The notes: generated by a model from the sequence alone, not told the origin. A stretch of DNA of 64,000 bases from Stagonosporopsis chrysanthemi (GCA_022560025.1 JAFISE010000004.1:310001-374000), one strand, 5' to 3'; positions 30,805 to 47,059 are shown, counted from the first letter of the stretch. A program made the numbers and translations.

Positions 30805-33800
30805 ATGGTATACCCTTCAAAGCCTTCGACTTCTTTCACCTCAACATCCACATCGTACGGCTATGGTAACGATAATACTACTACAACCTCACGTAATAGG
30901 AGACGGCCAGGAACCGGCAGGCCCTCGACCGCCCGACCGAGAACAGGTGCTTCGACCATCGCGAGGGTGGAGTCTCAGCATGTAATCTGCGCTGTTGCCG
31001 AATCTCGCGGTATCTCACCTACAATTGGGCTGGCTTTCGTCAATCTCGATCTCGCAGAGGCCGTGCTATGTCAGATCAACGACAGCCAGACCTACGTTCG
31101 AACAATTCACAAGCTGAAAGTATATGGTCCATCAGAGATCCTTATCGTTGCTACAGCTTCAAGTCCTAAGTCAAAGCTCTTCTCCATCATTGAAGAGAAT
31201 CTTGAAGACATCGACAGCAAGATCACCCTGCTTGACCGTCGCTATTGGGTTGATTCTACAGGCTACGAGTACATTCAGACCTTGGCCTTCAAGGAAGACG
31301 TCGAAGCCATAAAGATCTCCGTCCAAGGCAATTATTACGCCCTATGCTGCATTGCAGCTGTTAGTGAATCGCCAATACGCACGAGAACTAAAAAGAAGCT
31401 AAAACTACTTGCAGGCACTCAAGTACATCGAGCTAGGCTTGGAGACACACTTCTCGTACCACTCACTCAGGATGAGGTATGAGCCCTCGGAAGGATCCAT
31501 GATGATTGATGTTTCCACTATCTACTCGCTTGAGCTCGTGCAGAACCTCCAGAATCCGAAGTCAAAGGACTGTCTCTTTGGGCTTCTCAATGAAACCCTG
31601 ACAGCAATGGGAGCGCGTCTGTTAAGAAACAACATTCTGCAGCCGCTCACAGATGCCGAAGTGCTGAATACCAGATATCTTGCAGTTGAGGAGCTAACAA
31701 CGAAGGAGGAGATGTTTTTTGCTACTCGAGCTGGTTTGCTGTCTACGCCGAGAATTTTTATATGCTGCTGACTTGTTTCAGCCCTGAAGAACTTCTTGGA
31801 TGCTGACAGAATCCTAACCGGTGTAAGCAGCGAGCCAAGAGAATGAAATATCGACTGACGTTCGCAGCTCATTGTCAGGCCAGTCAAGCCAACGCTACAG
31901 ACGACGGAGCTAGCTATCAACCAGATTATTATGCTCAAGCAGTTTGTCTTATCTGTCAATCCGATCTACGAGGCTCTCACCGGGGCAAGGTCCAACATGC
32001 TGAACAATATCCGCGAGGTAACGACCTCGTAGTTCCTTTCCCTTTTATGACTGATTGCCATAGCTATGCGCCCCAGAGAACACATTACCGATTCAGGATT
32101 TAATCGATGAGGTAATCAATGAAGACACAACCTACGCAAAGCAGCCTCTTGAGCTCCGTAATCAGCGTACATACGCCGTCAAGTCTGGTGTCAACGGCTT
32201 GCTCGATGTTGCGCGTACCACTTACAAGGAGGCTACTGAGGATGCGTACCAGCATTGTACCGAGCTTGGCAGTCAGTTCCAGATCGACGTTGCCAAGTCA
32301 TGATGCTAAACGCTTGTAGATGAGTATAATATCCAGCTTGATCTCAAATTCGAAACCGCTCGTCAGTTTTACATCAAAATACCATCAAGCGAGCTTGACG
32401 GCCGGGTGCTCCCACCAATCTTTACGAATGTCATCCGTCGAAAGAACAATATCGAATGCCAGACGCTGGAGCTGATGAAGCGAAATCAAAAGGTAGCTGT
32501 CGCATCGGACCTCTTGACTTCTTCCACTAACTTCTGCAGATCAACGTCTCACACCAGGAGGTCGTGTTGATGAGTGCGTGCGCTGTGCCAGTTGTGTGCT
32601 GAAGCCAGACTGACGTTTCGCAGGCGACCAAGCCGTTGATGCGCTCACTGAGGCTGCCCGCGGTCACATGTCGGTCATGTTCAAGATCTGTGAGGCTGTC
32701 GGCCTACTCGACATGATTGCAGCCTTCTCGCAATTAGTTACTATCAACGACTATACTAAGCCGCAGCTCACCGATACACTTGGAATAAAATCAGGAAGAC
32801 ACCCCATCAAAGAGAAGATCATGCACAACAAATTCGTGCCAAACGACATATATGCGACACAACAGACTCGTTTCCAGATCATCACTGGGTGCAACATGAG
32901 TGGCAAGAGCACCTATATCCGCACGGTTGCTCTCATGTCGATCATGGCTCAAATTGGATGCTTGTACAGTCGCTGTGAAGCTCAAAACACTCTAATCGTG
33001 CTAACGCAGTCCAGTGTACCAGCCTCGTATGCCTCATTCCCAATCTTGCACCAGCTCTTCGCCCGACTGGGCATGGATGACGATATCGAAACGAATGTCT
33101 CAACCTTCGCGGCTGAAATGCGAGAAATCGCTTTTATTCTCCGCAATATAGATGGGCGCAGTCTGGCTATCATTGATGAGCTTGGTCGCGGCACAAGTAC
33201 CAGAGATGGTCTGGCTATTGCCCTAGCGATTGCCGAAGCTCTTCTTTCCAGCAAGGCGCTCGTGTGGTTTGCGACTCATTTCAAGGATCTTGCTACCATC
33301 ATGCATGAGCGTGCTGGCGTAACCAACCTTCACCTAGCTGTCGATATGGAAGCTGAACAGAGCATGACAATGCTTTACAAGATTTCTGAAGGTGCTGTCA
33401 AAGAGTCGCACTATGGTTTAATGCTCGCCCGGGTCGTCCCACTCCCTCCCGGATTGGTTGATCACGCGGCAGCTGTTGCGCAGAAGCTCGAGCGCCATAT
33501 GCTTCGTAAGAAGAACACCTCACAGGTTGTGCTCAAGGAGAAGCGACGCAAGCTCATCTTGAACCTCAAGGAACATCTTCTGCAGGCACAGACTGGCGTG
33601 CTAGAGGGTGCGACGCTTAGCGCTTGGCTCAAGGAATTGCAGAGGGAGTTCGTCAACCGTATGACAGCACTAGAGGCTGAAGCTGCCAGCATTAGCCAGG
33701 AGTCATATGAGGAGGAGGATGAGTCAATGGAAGACGTGAGCCACGCGGACGAGCAGCAGCGACTCGACACCTCCACCGGTTCGCCATCAGTCATGAGCAT

Positions 33801-33894
33801 CTCTTCCAGGATGACTTCAACAGAGTCCGAGTCAACCGTTCGAGCGGCATCTGAGGCTTCCACTCTCCGAGCTGCATTCGACAGTGAACACTAG
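30805..33894 (+). CDS. MSH4: MutS homologue MSH4, meiotic crossover factor
   Basis: Msh4 pairs with Msh5 to form a sliding clamp that stabilises Holliday junctions and promotes class I meiotic crossovers; it has no mismatch repair role. Eight exons, 30805-31359, 31415-31733, 31782-31822, 31868-32017, 32064-32271, 32320-32492, 32540-32573 and 32624-33894, give 916 residues with consistent phases. The low-complexity Ser/Thr/Arg-rich N-terminus replaces the mismatch-binding domain I, as in other Msh4 proteins. The core and lever domains follow (ALKNFLDADRILTG, ARQFYIKIPSSELDGR). The ATPase has Walker A GCNMSGKST (Lys ~588), Walker B SLAIIDELGRGTST (Asp-Glu ~678-679) and the signature helix GMDDDIETNVSTFAAEM. 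An acidic, Ser-rich tail ends the protein. Start at ATG in taccATGG context. Exons of 41 and 34 nt are notably short. Confidence 0.95.
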
Positions 33895-34005
33895 ACCTGA
33901 AGTTCATTTCGCATAAAGGTCGGTCAATTGTTGGTGTATGATAGCGCGTGAAAGTATATGAGGCGATTGGACCTTCGGTACTTGTTGGAAGATATATTAT
34001 TGAGC

Positions 34006-35234
34006 TCAGACTAATCTAGAACAAGCAGCCTCCAACAATTCTTTCGCACCCTCTCTCACTTCCTCCACAATCTCACCTGCGCCCTTGACCTGTCTCACCA
34101 ACCCAACCGCGCTGCCAGCATACGTACATAGCCTCGCCTGAACGCCCCACCCCTTGTCCCCTCTCTGCATCTCCGCCTCATACAACATCTTGTTTTCAGC
34201 ATCCTCCATCCCACCCATTGCATCCGTGTACGTCTTGTTAACAATACCCCTCCCGTTATGCGTCTCCGCCCACCCCGTCGTCCCCCTCGCATTATCCCAA
34301 ACCTTCGTCCTCACCGTAGACTGGCCTCCATCACTCGCCCTCAGTACCTCATCCCGATACCCCTTGGGCACAACCGCCTCATGCGCAGCGAGAAACCTTG
34401 TTCCCATGACCACGCCCCGCGCGCCCAGCACCAGCGCCGCCGCCGCACCACGCGCCTCCGCAATCCCGCCCGCAGCCACCAACACCGGCCTGTCCTTCTC
34501 CTCCGCGATCAGCGATGCAACCGCGTCGCCCACCTCCGGCAGCAGCGAGACCAGCCCCGCGCCCTGCGCCAGTCCGTGGCCCCCTGCATCGGTGCCCTGC
34601 ACGACCAGCACGTCCGGGCCTACCTGGGTGATTACCTCGCTCGCCTCCTTTACGCTTCCGATCTGGACCCAAACCTTCGTGTCGGGGCTTGCGGCTCTAA
34701 ACTTCGCTGTCCACTCGGCCAACGCGGCGATGCTGGAGGGCGCGAAGAACCACACCGCTGCTGGTTTGAAGGAGGCGATGAGGGGGAGGGCGCGGGCGAG
34801 GTCTGCGCCCCAGTTAATGAAGCCTATGCCGATGGGGAGGGTGTTGTTCTTGGAAACGAGGGTGTTGGTGCTGAGCAGACGGGTTGCGTGCTCCAGGTAA
34901 GTGGATAGGTCCGAGACGTCTGTTCCTGCGCCGATGAAGCCGATGCCGCCTGTGGTGGTGTTAGCTGGGATGTAGCAAAGGACCTAAGCTCAAATGCTTT
35001 TGCGGGAAATGGATAGGTTTTAGGATGTCAGTTGACTAGTCGAAGTGAATATGTGTGGTTGAAGTTGCTCATGGTTTCATTCTAGCTTTTCAGCAAGGAC
35101 AGGAGAAAAGGCATACCGGCTTGTGAAATCGCAACGGCCAGGTCTGCCAGAGCAATGAGGCGCATGGGCGCTCCTATCACAAGAGGTGTCTGAATCCATG
35201 GGTAATCGGCCTTCAGTCTTTGGGTCGCGTTCAT
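34006..35234 (-). CDS. Nitronate monooxygenase (2-nitropropane dioxygenase-like)
   Basis: This FMN-dependent TIM-barrel enzyme oxidises nitronates such as propionate-3-nitronate; the exact substrate is not known. Two exons on -, 35234-35117 and 34949-34006, flank a 167-nt intron and give 353 residues. The N-terminal flavin-binding strand reads PLVIGAPMRLIALADLAVAISQAGGIGFIGAG across the junction. Conserved blocks include VLVVQGTDAGGHG (catalytic His region), PVLVAAGGIAEARG and ALGARGVVMGTRFLA with the usual glycine-rich phosphate loop. Length fits the class. It is convergent with MSH4, with only 111 bases between the stops. Confidence 0.92.
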
Positions 35235-35695
35235 GGTCCGTCTCTTTCTTGGCCAATGCAGTCTAGCTGCCTTATTCTTGTAGATGATTTGGAGAGTTGA
35301 CGATGTTCTGCAAGTGCTGAATACTTTACTGCGTTACATTGATAAGGTATGTGTACTTCGTTACGTTGCTTTGGCGGTGTCTGGTTGACTATGTTGAGCT
35401 TGCATAGCCGTCGGTCCGCTTCCGTCATCAAAGTTGCACATCTCCTCGGCAATTCTGTGGCCAGACCGAGTCAAAACTATCATGCTTCACTGCCTACAAA
35501 TGGAAAACGCAGCTTTGAGAACGATGTTTTACAAGTCGTGATGCACACATACATATTAGCGACTACTATATCCAAAGTCTAACAAACCAGGTGATGCGGC
35601 CTGCTTGTGTGCATAGAAGCGAATCCGGTATCAATTTCATAGACGCTCGTTAAGCAGTTGAACATGGCACCACACGCATACAGTGCATGCGATGA
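35235..35695. other. Spacer between nitronate monooxygenase start and CYP51 end
   Basis: This 461-base region holds the nitronate monooxygenase promoter and the CYP51 3' UTR. A 77-codon frame on + (35349-35582) has no protein signature. Confidence 0.6.
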
Positions 35696-37372
<1,677 letters not shown>

Positions 37373-38045
37373 ACTGCGCAACGAGAGAAAGCGGAGGCGT
37401 GAAAGAGGGTTGGTGTTGTCGTAGGGGGCGCGGCCTCTACATAAATTTCCCAGAAGTTGAGGCCCGCTCTTGCCAATCAGTGATCGCGCCTGCCGTAACT
37501 GGGGTGAGCTTGCTTGGCAGGGACAAGCCGCGGCGCCGCAGGAGAAGATCGGGCCACTACACGCCACCGTCCGCCGTACAGAGTGGCATGTCATTGGCGG
37601 ACCATCATGTTTGCAATGAGCATCCCAAAGTAGGCGAAAAACGGTCGCTATTGTTTCTTGAGCGTAAGCTCATTTCACTACTCCGCTAGACACATGCGAC
37701 GCGGCTGTAGGACTCTTGACCGCTCAGCCGGACCTATATTTTACATCCGTTGTGACGCCAGCCAACCAGGACGCTCAGAGTACGCGAAACGCAGCCTTCT
37801 GACAACGTACATACACCAGCACTTCCCCACTACTGTGCCCCCATCTCGTACCGGTGTTTCCATCAGCTGGTGTCCCAGTCAGCGCTCTGACTCTCAAGCA
37901 ATAGTAGACCGGACGCGGCAGTCGAGACGCCCTGTCTTCGGGAGCCGGTCTGTAGGGCTTCCGCAGAACCTAATCGGTTGCCTGGTAGTGATAGAGTCTG
38001 TTGTCTCCTGCCCGCTCTTCAACTTGCATCTGATAATACATATCA
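37373..38045. other. CYP51 upstream region
   Basis: These 673 bases lie between the CYP51 start and the end of the Chk2-like kinase gene. They should contain the CYP51 promoter. No gene was recognised, and I cannot identify specific regulator sites with confidence. Confidence 0.55.
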
Positions 38046-40230
<2,185 letters not shown>

Positions 40231-40678
40231 GGCGGCAGCGAACGTGTGGAGACTTTAGCTGCGTGCTGTGCGGTCGAGGCGACGAAGGATCAGTGCGGGC
40301 GCGTTCAGGCAGGCGTGTCGTAGACTGTGGAGAGCATAATGGATCTGGATGGAGACGGCTAGGATGGGTAGGGCTGTGCCGCTAAACTTTACGACGCGGA
40401 TGCCTCGAGACGTTCCAGGCAGATGAGCGAGCCAAGAAATAGCAATGCCGGGGAACTGCTCCAGCTCCACTGCGCGATCGCCACACCCTTGTCCGCAGAG
40501 CTCCGTAGACGAACATCTGCCAACTTCTCGGGAACACAACAACGCCTGGCAGCGCGCAGGATGTCAGTCCGCTGCATTTGATTGCAACGATTGCTGAAAT
40601 GCTGTCTCGGCCGCATTGAGCGATAGCCCCTGCTTCACCCTTGTTCGCGATTTGAACCTCCTAGGCCCGACTCCAACC
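40231..40678. promoter_or_regulatory. Divergent promoter region, Chk2-like kinase / Atg10
   Basis: These 448 bases between two divergent starts must hold both promoters. No TATA box is obvious. An upstream in-frame extension of the Atg10 frame to 40616 lacks an ATG. Confidence 0.4.
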
Positions 40679-41436
40679 ATGGTATCTCATCTGTCTTCTG
40701 CACAGGCGAGAATCCCCACTGAGCTTGTGCAGTCTTGCAATTACCAATTGGCTTCGTTTCCCCACCTGGAACACTCCGAATTTGAGAAGGCATGCAGCGC
40801 GTTGCTAAACAGGTTCGGGCTGCATGCTCGTAGCCAAACCCAGTGGACTGCAGCGCACGGTGTATCTCAGAACGGCACCACTTTTTTGAGAATCATCAAG
40901 CCTCTGGCGCTGCAATCAGATGTCGCAGATGCTAACGACAGCATCGAAGAGCAAGAGCTAGAGCTTGACGAAGAAGACGATGAGGTCGCAATGACTACAA
41001 AGTTAAATCAGTCCGCGGTCCACTACGATATTGTATTGTCATCTTCGTATCGAGTTCCTGTCTTGTACTTCTCGATCTCGGACAGCCAGCATCGCTTCCC
41101 ACCGACCATGGACACGCTCTACTCCTACATGATTCCTCCTGAATTCAGAGCACAAGCCGAGCATATGGGTGTGATTGGTGGTATCACTATTACTGTCCGT
41201 TTCAATGGCCGCAGAAGCTTAACACCTAGCTCATGTGTAACTAGGACCATCCAGCCACAAATAAGCCAGTGTTCTTCATCCATCCCTGTCGAACAGCTGA
41301 GGTCATGGAATGCAGTGTCAGTGGACGAAATATCACTGCATATGAGTATTTAATAATGTGGATTGGAGCTCTGGGGAGGTGCGTAGGGCTTAACGTGCCC
41401 TTGTGTTTTGTCAGTTCAGAGCAGAGACATGAATGA
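40679..41436 (+). CDS. ATG10: Atg10-like E2 conjugating enzyme of autophagy
   Basis: Atg10 takes activated Atg12 from Atg7 and passes it to Atg5, giving the conjugate needed for autophagosome growth. Two exons, 40679-41194 and 41245-41436, around a 50-nt intron give 235 residues. The first exon has the N-terminal helix FPHLEHSEFEKACSALLNR and the core strand HYDIVLSSSYRVPVLYF. The catalytic part appears only after splicing: GVIGGITIT joins DHPATNKPVFFIHPCRTAEVM, with the active-site Cys in the family's HPC motif, then YLIMWIGALGRCVGLNVP. Reading through the intron would lose the catalytic Cys. An acidic insert (EEQELELDEEDDE) is within the family's variation. Start at the first ATG, in aaccATGG context. 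Confidence 0.93.
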
Positions 41437-41600
41437 ATCGGCTACCTTTCAAGGCGCTGAGACAGTGGCAATTGCTGTCATCAGCTGTATTGCAACATGG
41501 AAGCCACCTTGCAAGGCGGTGCATGCGATTGCCATACATATACTACAGGGTCTACATGCAAACATATGGTACAACGCTTCTCTGAATCACACTTCTGCTC

Positions 41601-43092
41601 TTATAACCTGACTCGTACACTTACCTTCTCCAGCTCTCCAATGTTGCCCATGCCTGCCAGACTCCACTTTTCAGTGACAAAGCTATCGTTCACTTGGTGC
41701 CTCATCATGCCACTCTCCGCATAGTACTCCAAAATCGTCCTAGCCTCTTCTTTGCTCAGGCCACCAATTTCAAAGATGTCAAGATCAGCCTTAGGGTTCT
41801 CGAGATCCTTGAGAGCCTCTAAGGTGCGCGCGTCAACTTTCTTGTAGGGGTCCCACTGCGGAAGGGTGGCCTGAGTTTTGAGGGCTTCCGCTGCCTTGAT
41901 GCGGTGGGCCATTGCTGGCGAAGAAGGCGCGTTGGATTTCGAGGTTGCAGCTAGTACGATACCACCGTTGGGCAGCTGCTTGGCACCAGACAGGTGATCG
42001 ACAAAGTGACGGACGATAGTCAGGTCGTGTGCGTGGATGGGCTTGACATCTGCGTTCAGATACTGAGAGTCTCGCATGATGTGCGACAGACCGTCAGCGG
42101 CAAGAAGAATATGTGGCTGGCCAGGCTGCGACAGTTCAGTCCAGAGGGCGTTGAAGACAGGCCATGAGGCCTCAGGGTTGGCAATGCCGACTTCAACCAA
42201 ATCCTTGAGCTTAGCCTTCGCCGGTAGCGGGACAGCAAGCTCATGTTTCTGTGTAATCTTTGCTTGCTCGAAGTATGCCTTGTTTGCCTTGAGTGTCTGG
42301 GACAGGAGGGTGGCAATGTAGGTATCCTGTGTGTACTGCTTCGGCTCAGAGCCCTCCAGGGGAGCGTAGTCAGTGTGAGCGTTGACAATGTCTTGGCCTG
42401 GGCACAATCAGCAAAGCACTGCCTTGTAAAAAGCTGAACTCACCTTCAGGGAGGTTGATGACGAACCACTGCCTCAAAAAGGCCATGCTCAGTCCCTGAA
42501 GCAACAAAGTGCTCTTCCCGCTCAACTTGTTTCCGGTGAGTATCCGACGGATGGTCTTCTTCTCTTTGCCGGTTGCTGCCTCCTCTGCCTCCTTGAACAA
42601 CTTTGCGAGCTGGACCGCCTCCTTCCTCATCAAGACTGCCGGTCTTCTGAAAAAGCTCCAACCCTGGGTGGTCTTGAAGGCGCCCACATCTCGTAGCGAA
42701 TCAACAACCGGTTCCGGGAGACCCATAACTAGGCCCTCGTTTGTCTCGCTCAGGACGTTCGCCTTGGTCAAGTCTTTCAGCGAAGAGACCTCAAGCGCAT
42801 TGTCATTGCTGAGCACAATGCGCTTGCGCTGTGCCTTTCGCTCTCCCAGCGCAGGCCTCTTGCCCGAATCTCCAGATGAGCCTCCCTTGCTCTTCTTTGT
42901 GTTCAAGGTCTTAACTCCCTTCTTTGGTGCCGCGGAAAGGCCCTTCTTCTTCATATTGGGGTTGGCATAGCGGGCGGCGGATGTAGAGAAGCAGGCCACG
43001 CGCGGACGTAACAGTCGCGCGGCGGCGGTGGAGTGGACGGTCGCATCGAGCGACAGCTGCGAGAAGCTCCGCAGACAGTTGGCGGCCGGCAT
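41601..43092 (-). CDS. RSM23: Mitochondrial small ribosomal subunit protein S29 (Rsm23/DAP3)
   Basis: This is a mitoribosomal small-subunit protein with a GTP-binding fold. Two exons on -, 43092-42444 and 42397-41601, around a 46-nt intron give 481 residues. The first ~45 residues are rich in Arg, Ser and Ala without acidic residues until Asp16 (RLLRPRVACFSTSAARYANP), a typical mitochondrial presequence with a probable cleavage near ARY. The P-loop reads LTGNKLSGKST (~200), followed by FVINLPEGQDIVNAHTDY across the junction. The DAP3 core continues with PHILLAADGLSHIMRDS and the C-terminal FEIGGLSKEEARTILEYYAESGMMR. It is divergent from Rrs1 across 202 bases and convergent with Atg10. Confidence 0.95.
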
Positions 43093-43294
43093 GATGAGAG
43101 ACTGAGACCCACGGCCCCGGCAATTGGCTGTTGATGTCGTCGTCGTTCGAGCGCTGGCATTGCCAAAACTGAGGACCGGAGGTTTCCCGATCGGGCAAAG
43201 CGCGCTAAAGTCGTTCTCGACTTTTTTTGTGAGGAGCGAAAGACCGAAGCACGACTGTTACAACGTTTGCTCTCAAATATTTCCCAGGACTGAA
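43093..43294. promoter_or_regulatory. Short divergent promoter, mtS29 / Rrs1
   Basis: Only 202 bases separate the start codons of a mitoribosomal protein gene and a cytosolic 60S assembly factor gene. Both promoters and 5' UTRs must share this stretch. Layout seen, co-regulation inferred. Confidence 0.45.
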
Positions 43295-44030
43295 ATGACC
43301 GGCGGTATCGCACTGGACTCACACTCGCAACTTGTAGACAGAATCAACGGAGGAGCCATGGACGTCGACGCGCAGAGCAATGTTGCCCTTTCAGTAGCAG
43401 ACTCAACTGCGACAAGCCGACTGTGCGTAACAAAGCACCCCTCTCCCCCACCTCTCTGCGTGCGCTTGCTTACATTCATGCAGTCCTGTCGCTGTCAACA
43501 AACCCACCCCCTTCAACTTCGACCTGGGGAACCTGCTCGCCAACGACCCCAATCCTGTGCCTGCTGAGGCCGACGAAGAGGCTCTGACCGCCACCGCTCG
43601 CGATGCCGCGCAAGCCCTTATCAACCAGCTGCTTTCTACCTGCGAGATCAAGTCTACCTCTGACGGAGTGCACCTTGTTCTACCCGCGCCCCAAATGGCA
43701 CTCCCCCGTGAGAAGCCCATTCCCCAGGCCAAGGAGCAGACCAAGTGGGAGCGCTTTGCCGCTAAGAAGGGTATTAAGGACAAGAGGCGCGACGGCAACA
43801 AGGTTTACGATGAGGCGACCGGCGACTGGGTGCCCAAGTGGGGTTACAAGGGCAAGAACAAGGAGGCCGAGAGCTCTTGGCTCGTTGAGGTTGACGAGAA
43901 GAAGGAGGCGAAGACTGGAACGGCACACGATGCAAGGGCTGATAGCAGACATGAACGCAAGGAGCGGACCAGGAGGAATGAGAGGAAGCAGCGCGCAAAC
44001 GACGCCAAGTCTCGAAAGCCTGGCGTGTAG
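43295..44030 (+). CDS. RRS1: Ribosome biogenesis regulatory protein Rrs1
   Basis: Rrs1 works with Rpf2 to recruit the 5S RNP (5S rRNA, uL18, uL5) to nucleolar pre-60S particles. Two exons, 43295-43422 and 43484-44030, join in phase to 224 residues, close to the yeast protein. The conserved core starts at NKPTPFNFDLGNLLANDPNPV, then DAAQALINQLLS and the hallmark block ALPREKPIPQAKEQTKWERFAAKKGI, followed by VYDEATGDWVPKWGYKG. The C-terminus is highly basic (ERKERTRRNERKQRANDAKSRK), suiting nucleolar location. The start was chosen as the ATG that gives the short acidic N-terminus usual in fungi. Confidence 0.95.
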
Positions 44031-45324
44031 ACTGGGCGCATTGAGGCTTGAGGGAAAGAGATGAGCAACCTTCGTCACGTTTTGCATTGGGCGGCGTTAT
44101 CAACTTGGGATATCCGACTTCACAGGCGTATGAGGTCCAAAAGCAAGGCTGCACGTACAGCCAAGATCGATGAGGATGCGGGTGTGCTTTGCTGGCTATG
44201 AGGTCAGCAGTAGATACTGTGTGAGAGTTAGGATAGTTCAGAAGACTAAGACGTGGGACGTTGCGACTATTGTATCAAACACGCAAATAGGCTGTACTCA
44301 TTGGTCGAACACGACATGCATCCAACTCAGAGTCTAATTTCAGACTATCATTTCTAACATCATCTTGAAGAGTACTGAATCCTTACTTTGGTGGACGCAC
44401 AAGGATTGTCCGCTATAAAAGCGGTCGAATTGCGAGGTGTAGCCGTTGAAGTCGAAGCAGCTGCGTTGACAATACTCCCCCACAAATCCGCTCCAACGAG
44501 TAGCTTGATAACAGAGCTACACCTACCAAGCACGGCGAGTAACACTATGGAGTTATATTGACTAATATCCACACCAAATGAATCCGTTCTTAGTTCTGGG
44601 CATCTCTGACAAATTCAAGCTTGAACAAGGCAGGTGCTTTTGCCTTATCGCACACCACGCACACAAAATGCACCAAAATAGTATCTCCGGTGCCGCATGC
44701 GGCTGCTGCAACGGTCGAGAGAAGGAACGCGAAGAAACGTCACCTGCGGCACTTGTCCAATGCTTGTGCCCCGCTTCGATACCCCATTGGCTTTCTCCGC
44801 ACGCCAATCCCGAACGATGAAAGCTTCCACGCCGCCAGCTCTGGGCGTCATCGTTCTCAGCTCTCATTGCCACAGCAAATGCCAATATTAGGGACGTGCA
44901 ACGTCTAATACACTAAAAGAGGACTATGCAGCTCGAATTTACGTGTCTCCGAGGTATGCAGTAACAGCAGCAAGCATGCTCTTCTTCAGTGCTTCAGACG
45001 ATCAACAGGCGCTAAAAGATGGGGGTGGGGAGGGTCTGGTATTGAGAAACTGTTTACTGGTCCACAACGACATGGGGCCATGAGTGGTGATAGGTGATTA
45101 GTTAGCCTCGGGACGAAATACCCCAGCTGTTTGTGGGTTTCACGCACACGTCAGAGGGTGAAGGTGTACCGTAGTATATTATGCGTCGGTGCCGCTGATC
45201 AGTGGTTTGCGGCTCAGAACCATTCCTGCGGCTCGCATCTACCAAACTTCGCAGGACTCTCCTTCTCTCTTTAATCCGCTCCTGGATTGTTGGTTTGAGC
45301 GCGCCGCTGCTGGTTCACGACAAG
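44031..45324. other. Intergenic, no supported gene
   Basis: This 1.3-kb spacer lies between Rrs1 and the MFS carrier. Frames under 110 codons on both strands show no domain. I looked for tRNA-like A and B boxes and saw none. Confidence 0.55.
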
Positions 45325-47059
45325 ATGGCCTCCGCAACTGATTATGAGAAACAGCGTGACAGTTTAAGCCTTGACGGCAAGGATGATGGCCATGGCACTC
45401 ACAAGGAGACCGCCAGCCCAGATGCAGACTTTCCGGACCCAGATGCTGGCCTCAGCGTGGAGGAGCGTGCAGCCATAGTATGTTCTTACACAAAGTCATC
45501 AAGAAGGACAACTGACCGTTCGCCAGGACAAGAAGCTGGTCCGCAAGCTGGACTGGAAACTTATCCCGTGGTTAACGTTTTTATACCTCATCTGTAGGTC
45601 ACCTTGATGTAGGATTGCGTCAGAACATTTCGTTGACTGTCCCAACAGCTTTTCTTGACCGAACGAATATCGGTAACGCCAAAGTCGACGGTCTGCAACA
45701 GGACCTAGGCATGACTGATGGCCAGTACAATGCCACGCTTAGTATATTTTTTATCAGCTACGCTGTCTTTGAGCCGTTGACGAATGTCTTGCTTAAGAAA
45801 ATGCGACCTAGCATCTTTCTTCCATTGATCATGGTACGTCATGTCGCTTTCTAGTGAAAAGGCACATTCTGACTCTCCAGGCCGCCTGGGGCATCGTCAT
45901 GTGCTGCATGGGCCTTGTACACAACTACGAAGGGCTCATGGCATGCCGGTTCTTCCTCGGTTTAGCTGAAGCTGGGCTGTTCCCAGGTGTTAACTACTAC
46001 CTGTCATGCTGGTATAAACGATCAGAGTTCGGTATCCGAGCGGCCATCTTCTTCTCCGCAGCAGCCTTGGCTGGCTCGTTTGGTGGACTTCTTGCAGCTG
46101 GAATCGCTCAGATGGGAGGCGTTGGAGGCAAGCCTGGTTGGGCCTGGATCTTGTAAGTTTGTCCTCGTCGGCTGCAGTGTTGTATATTGATAAGTTGCAG
46201 TATCCTCGAGGGTCTTGCTACAATCATAGTAGGCATCGTTAGTTACTGGATGGTCCACGACTTCCCCGCCGAAGCCACGTTTCTCGCTCCTGATGACCGA
46301 GTACGTGTCCTGCGCCGTCTTGCGTCTGACAAACAGTCCTCCGCCAAGATTGAGACTTTTAAGTGGAAGTACTTCTGGCAGTCTGTCAAGGACTGGAAAA
46401 CCACTGCATATGCCATCATCTACATGGGCGCTGACGGCGCGCTGTATGCATTTGCTCTGTTCGTCCCCACGATCATCAAGGGCATGAACCCGCAGTACTC
46501 GTCCACGACCGCCAATCTCCTCTCTGTGCCTCCCTATGCCGTAGCAGCGGTGGCCACCGTCTTTATCGGCTGGCTTGCAGATCGAACGCAGCAACGTGGA
46601 TACTGCAACATTGGCATGTCGCTCTTCGCAATCGCGGGATTTGCCATGTTACTAGGTAGCGGAAACTCTCACGTCCAATACGCAGGCGTGTTTCTCGGCG
46701 CCCTCGGTATCTATCCCTGTATACCCAACACCATATCCTGGACCTCGAACAACGTCGAAGGTGTGTTCAAGCGTGGTGTCACTATTGGCTTTGTGATTGG
46801 CTGGGGAAATTTGAATGGAGTGGTGAGCTCGAACATCTACCGCGGAAGGGATAAGCCGCGCTATCTCCTGGGACACGGTGTTGTTCTGGCGTATCTGACG
46901 CTGTTCTTGTTCTTTGGTAGCGTAGCCACGAGGTTCCTGCTTGCGAGGGAAAATAAGAAAAGGAGGAATGGTCTGCGGAACCAGTGGACCGAGGGGAAGA
47001 GTCGGGACGAGATTGACGAGCTGGGTGACGAGGTGCCGGACTTTGAGTATGTTCTTTAA
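45325..47059 (+). CDS. MFS anion:cation symporter, Dal5/Tna1 type (12-TM)
   Basis: This is a plasma-membrane proton symporter for organic anions. The family includes allantoate (Dal5), nicotinate (Tna1) and pantothenate permeases; the exact substrate is open. Five exons, 45325-45477, 45527-45593, 45649-45833, 45881-46152 and 46201-47059, give 511 residues. A polar, Asp-rich N-terminus leads to DKKLVRKLDWKLIPWLTFLYLISFLDRTNIGNAK, the hallmark first TM region. Later marks are RFFLGLAEAGLFPGVNYYLSCWYKRSEFGIRAA, GWLADRTQQRG between the halves, and SWTSNNVEGVFKRGVTIG. The exon phases restore all of these without gaps. The C-terminal tail is hydrophilic. Confidence 0.92.
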
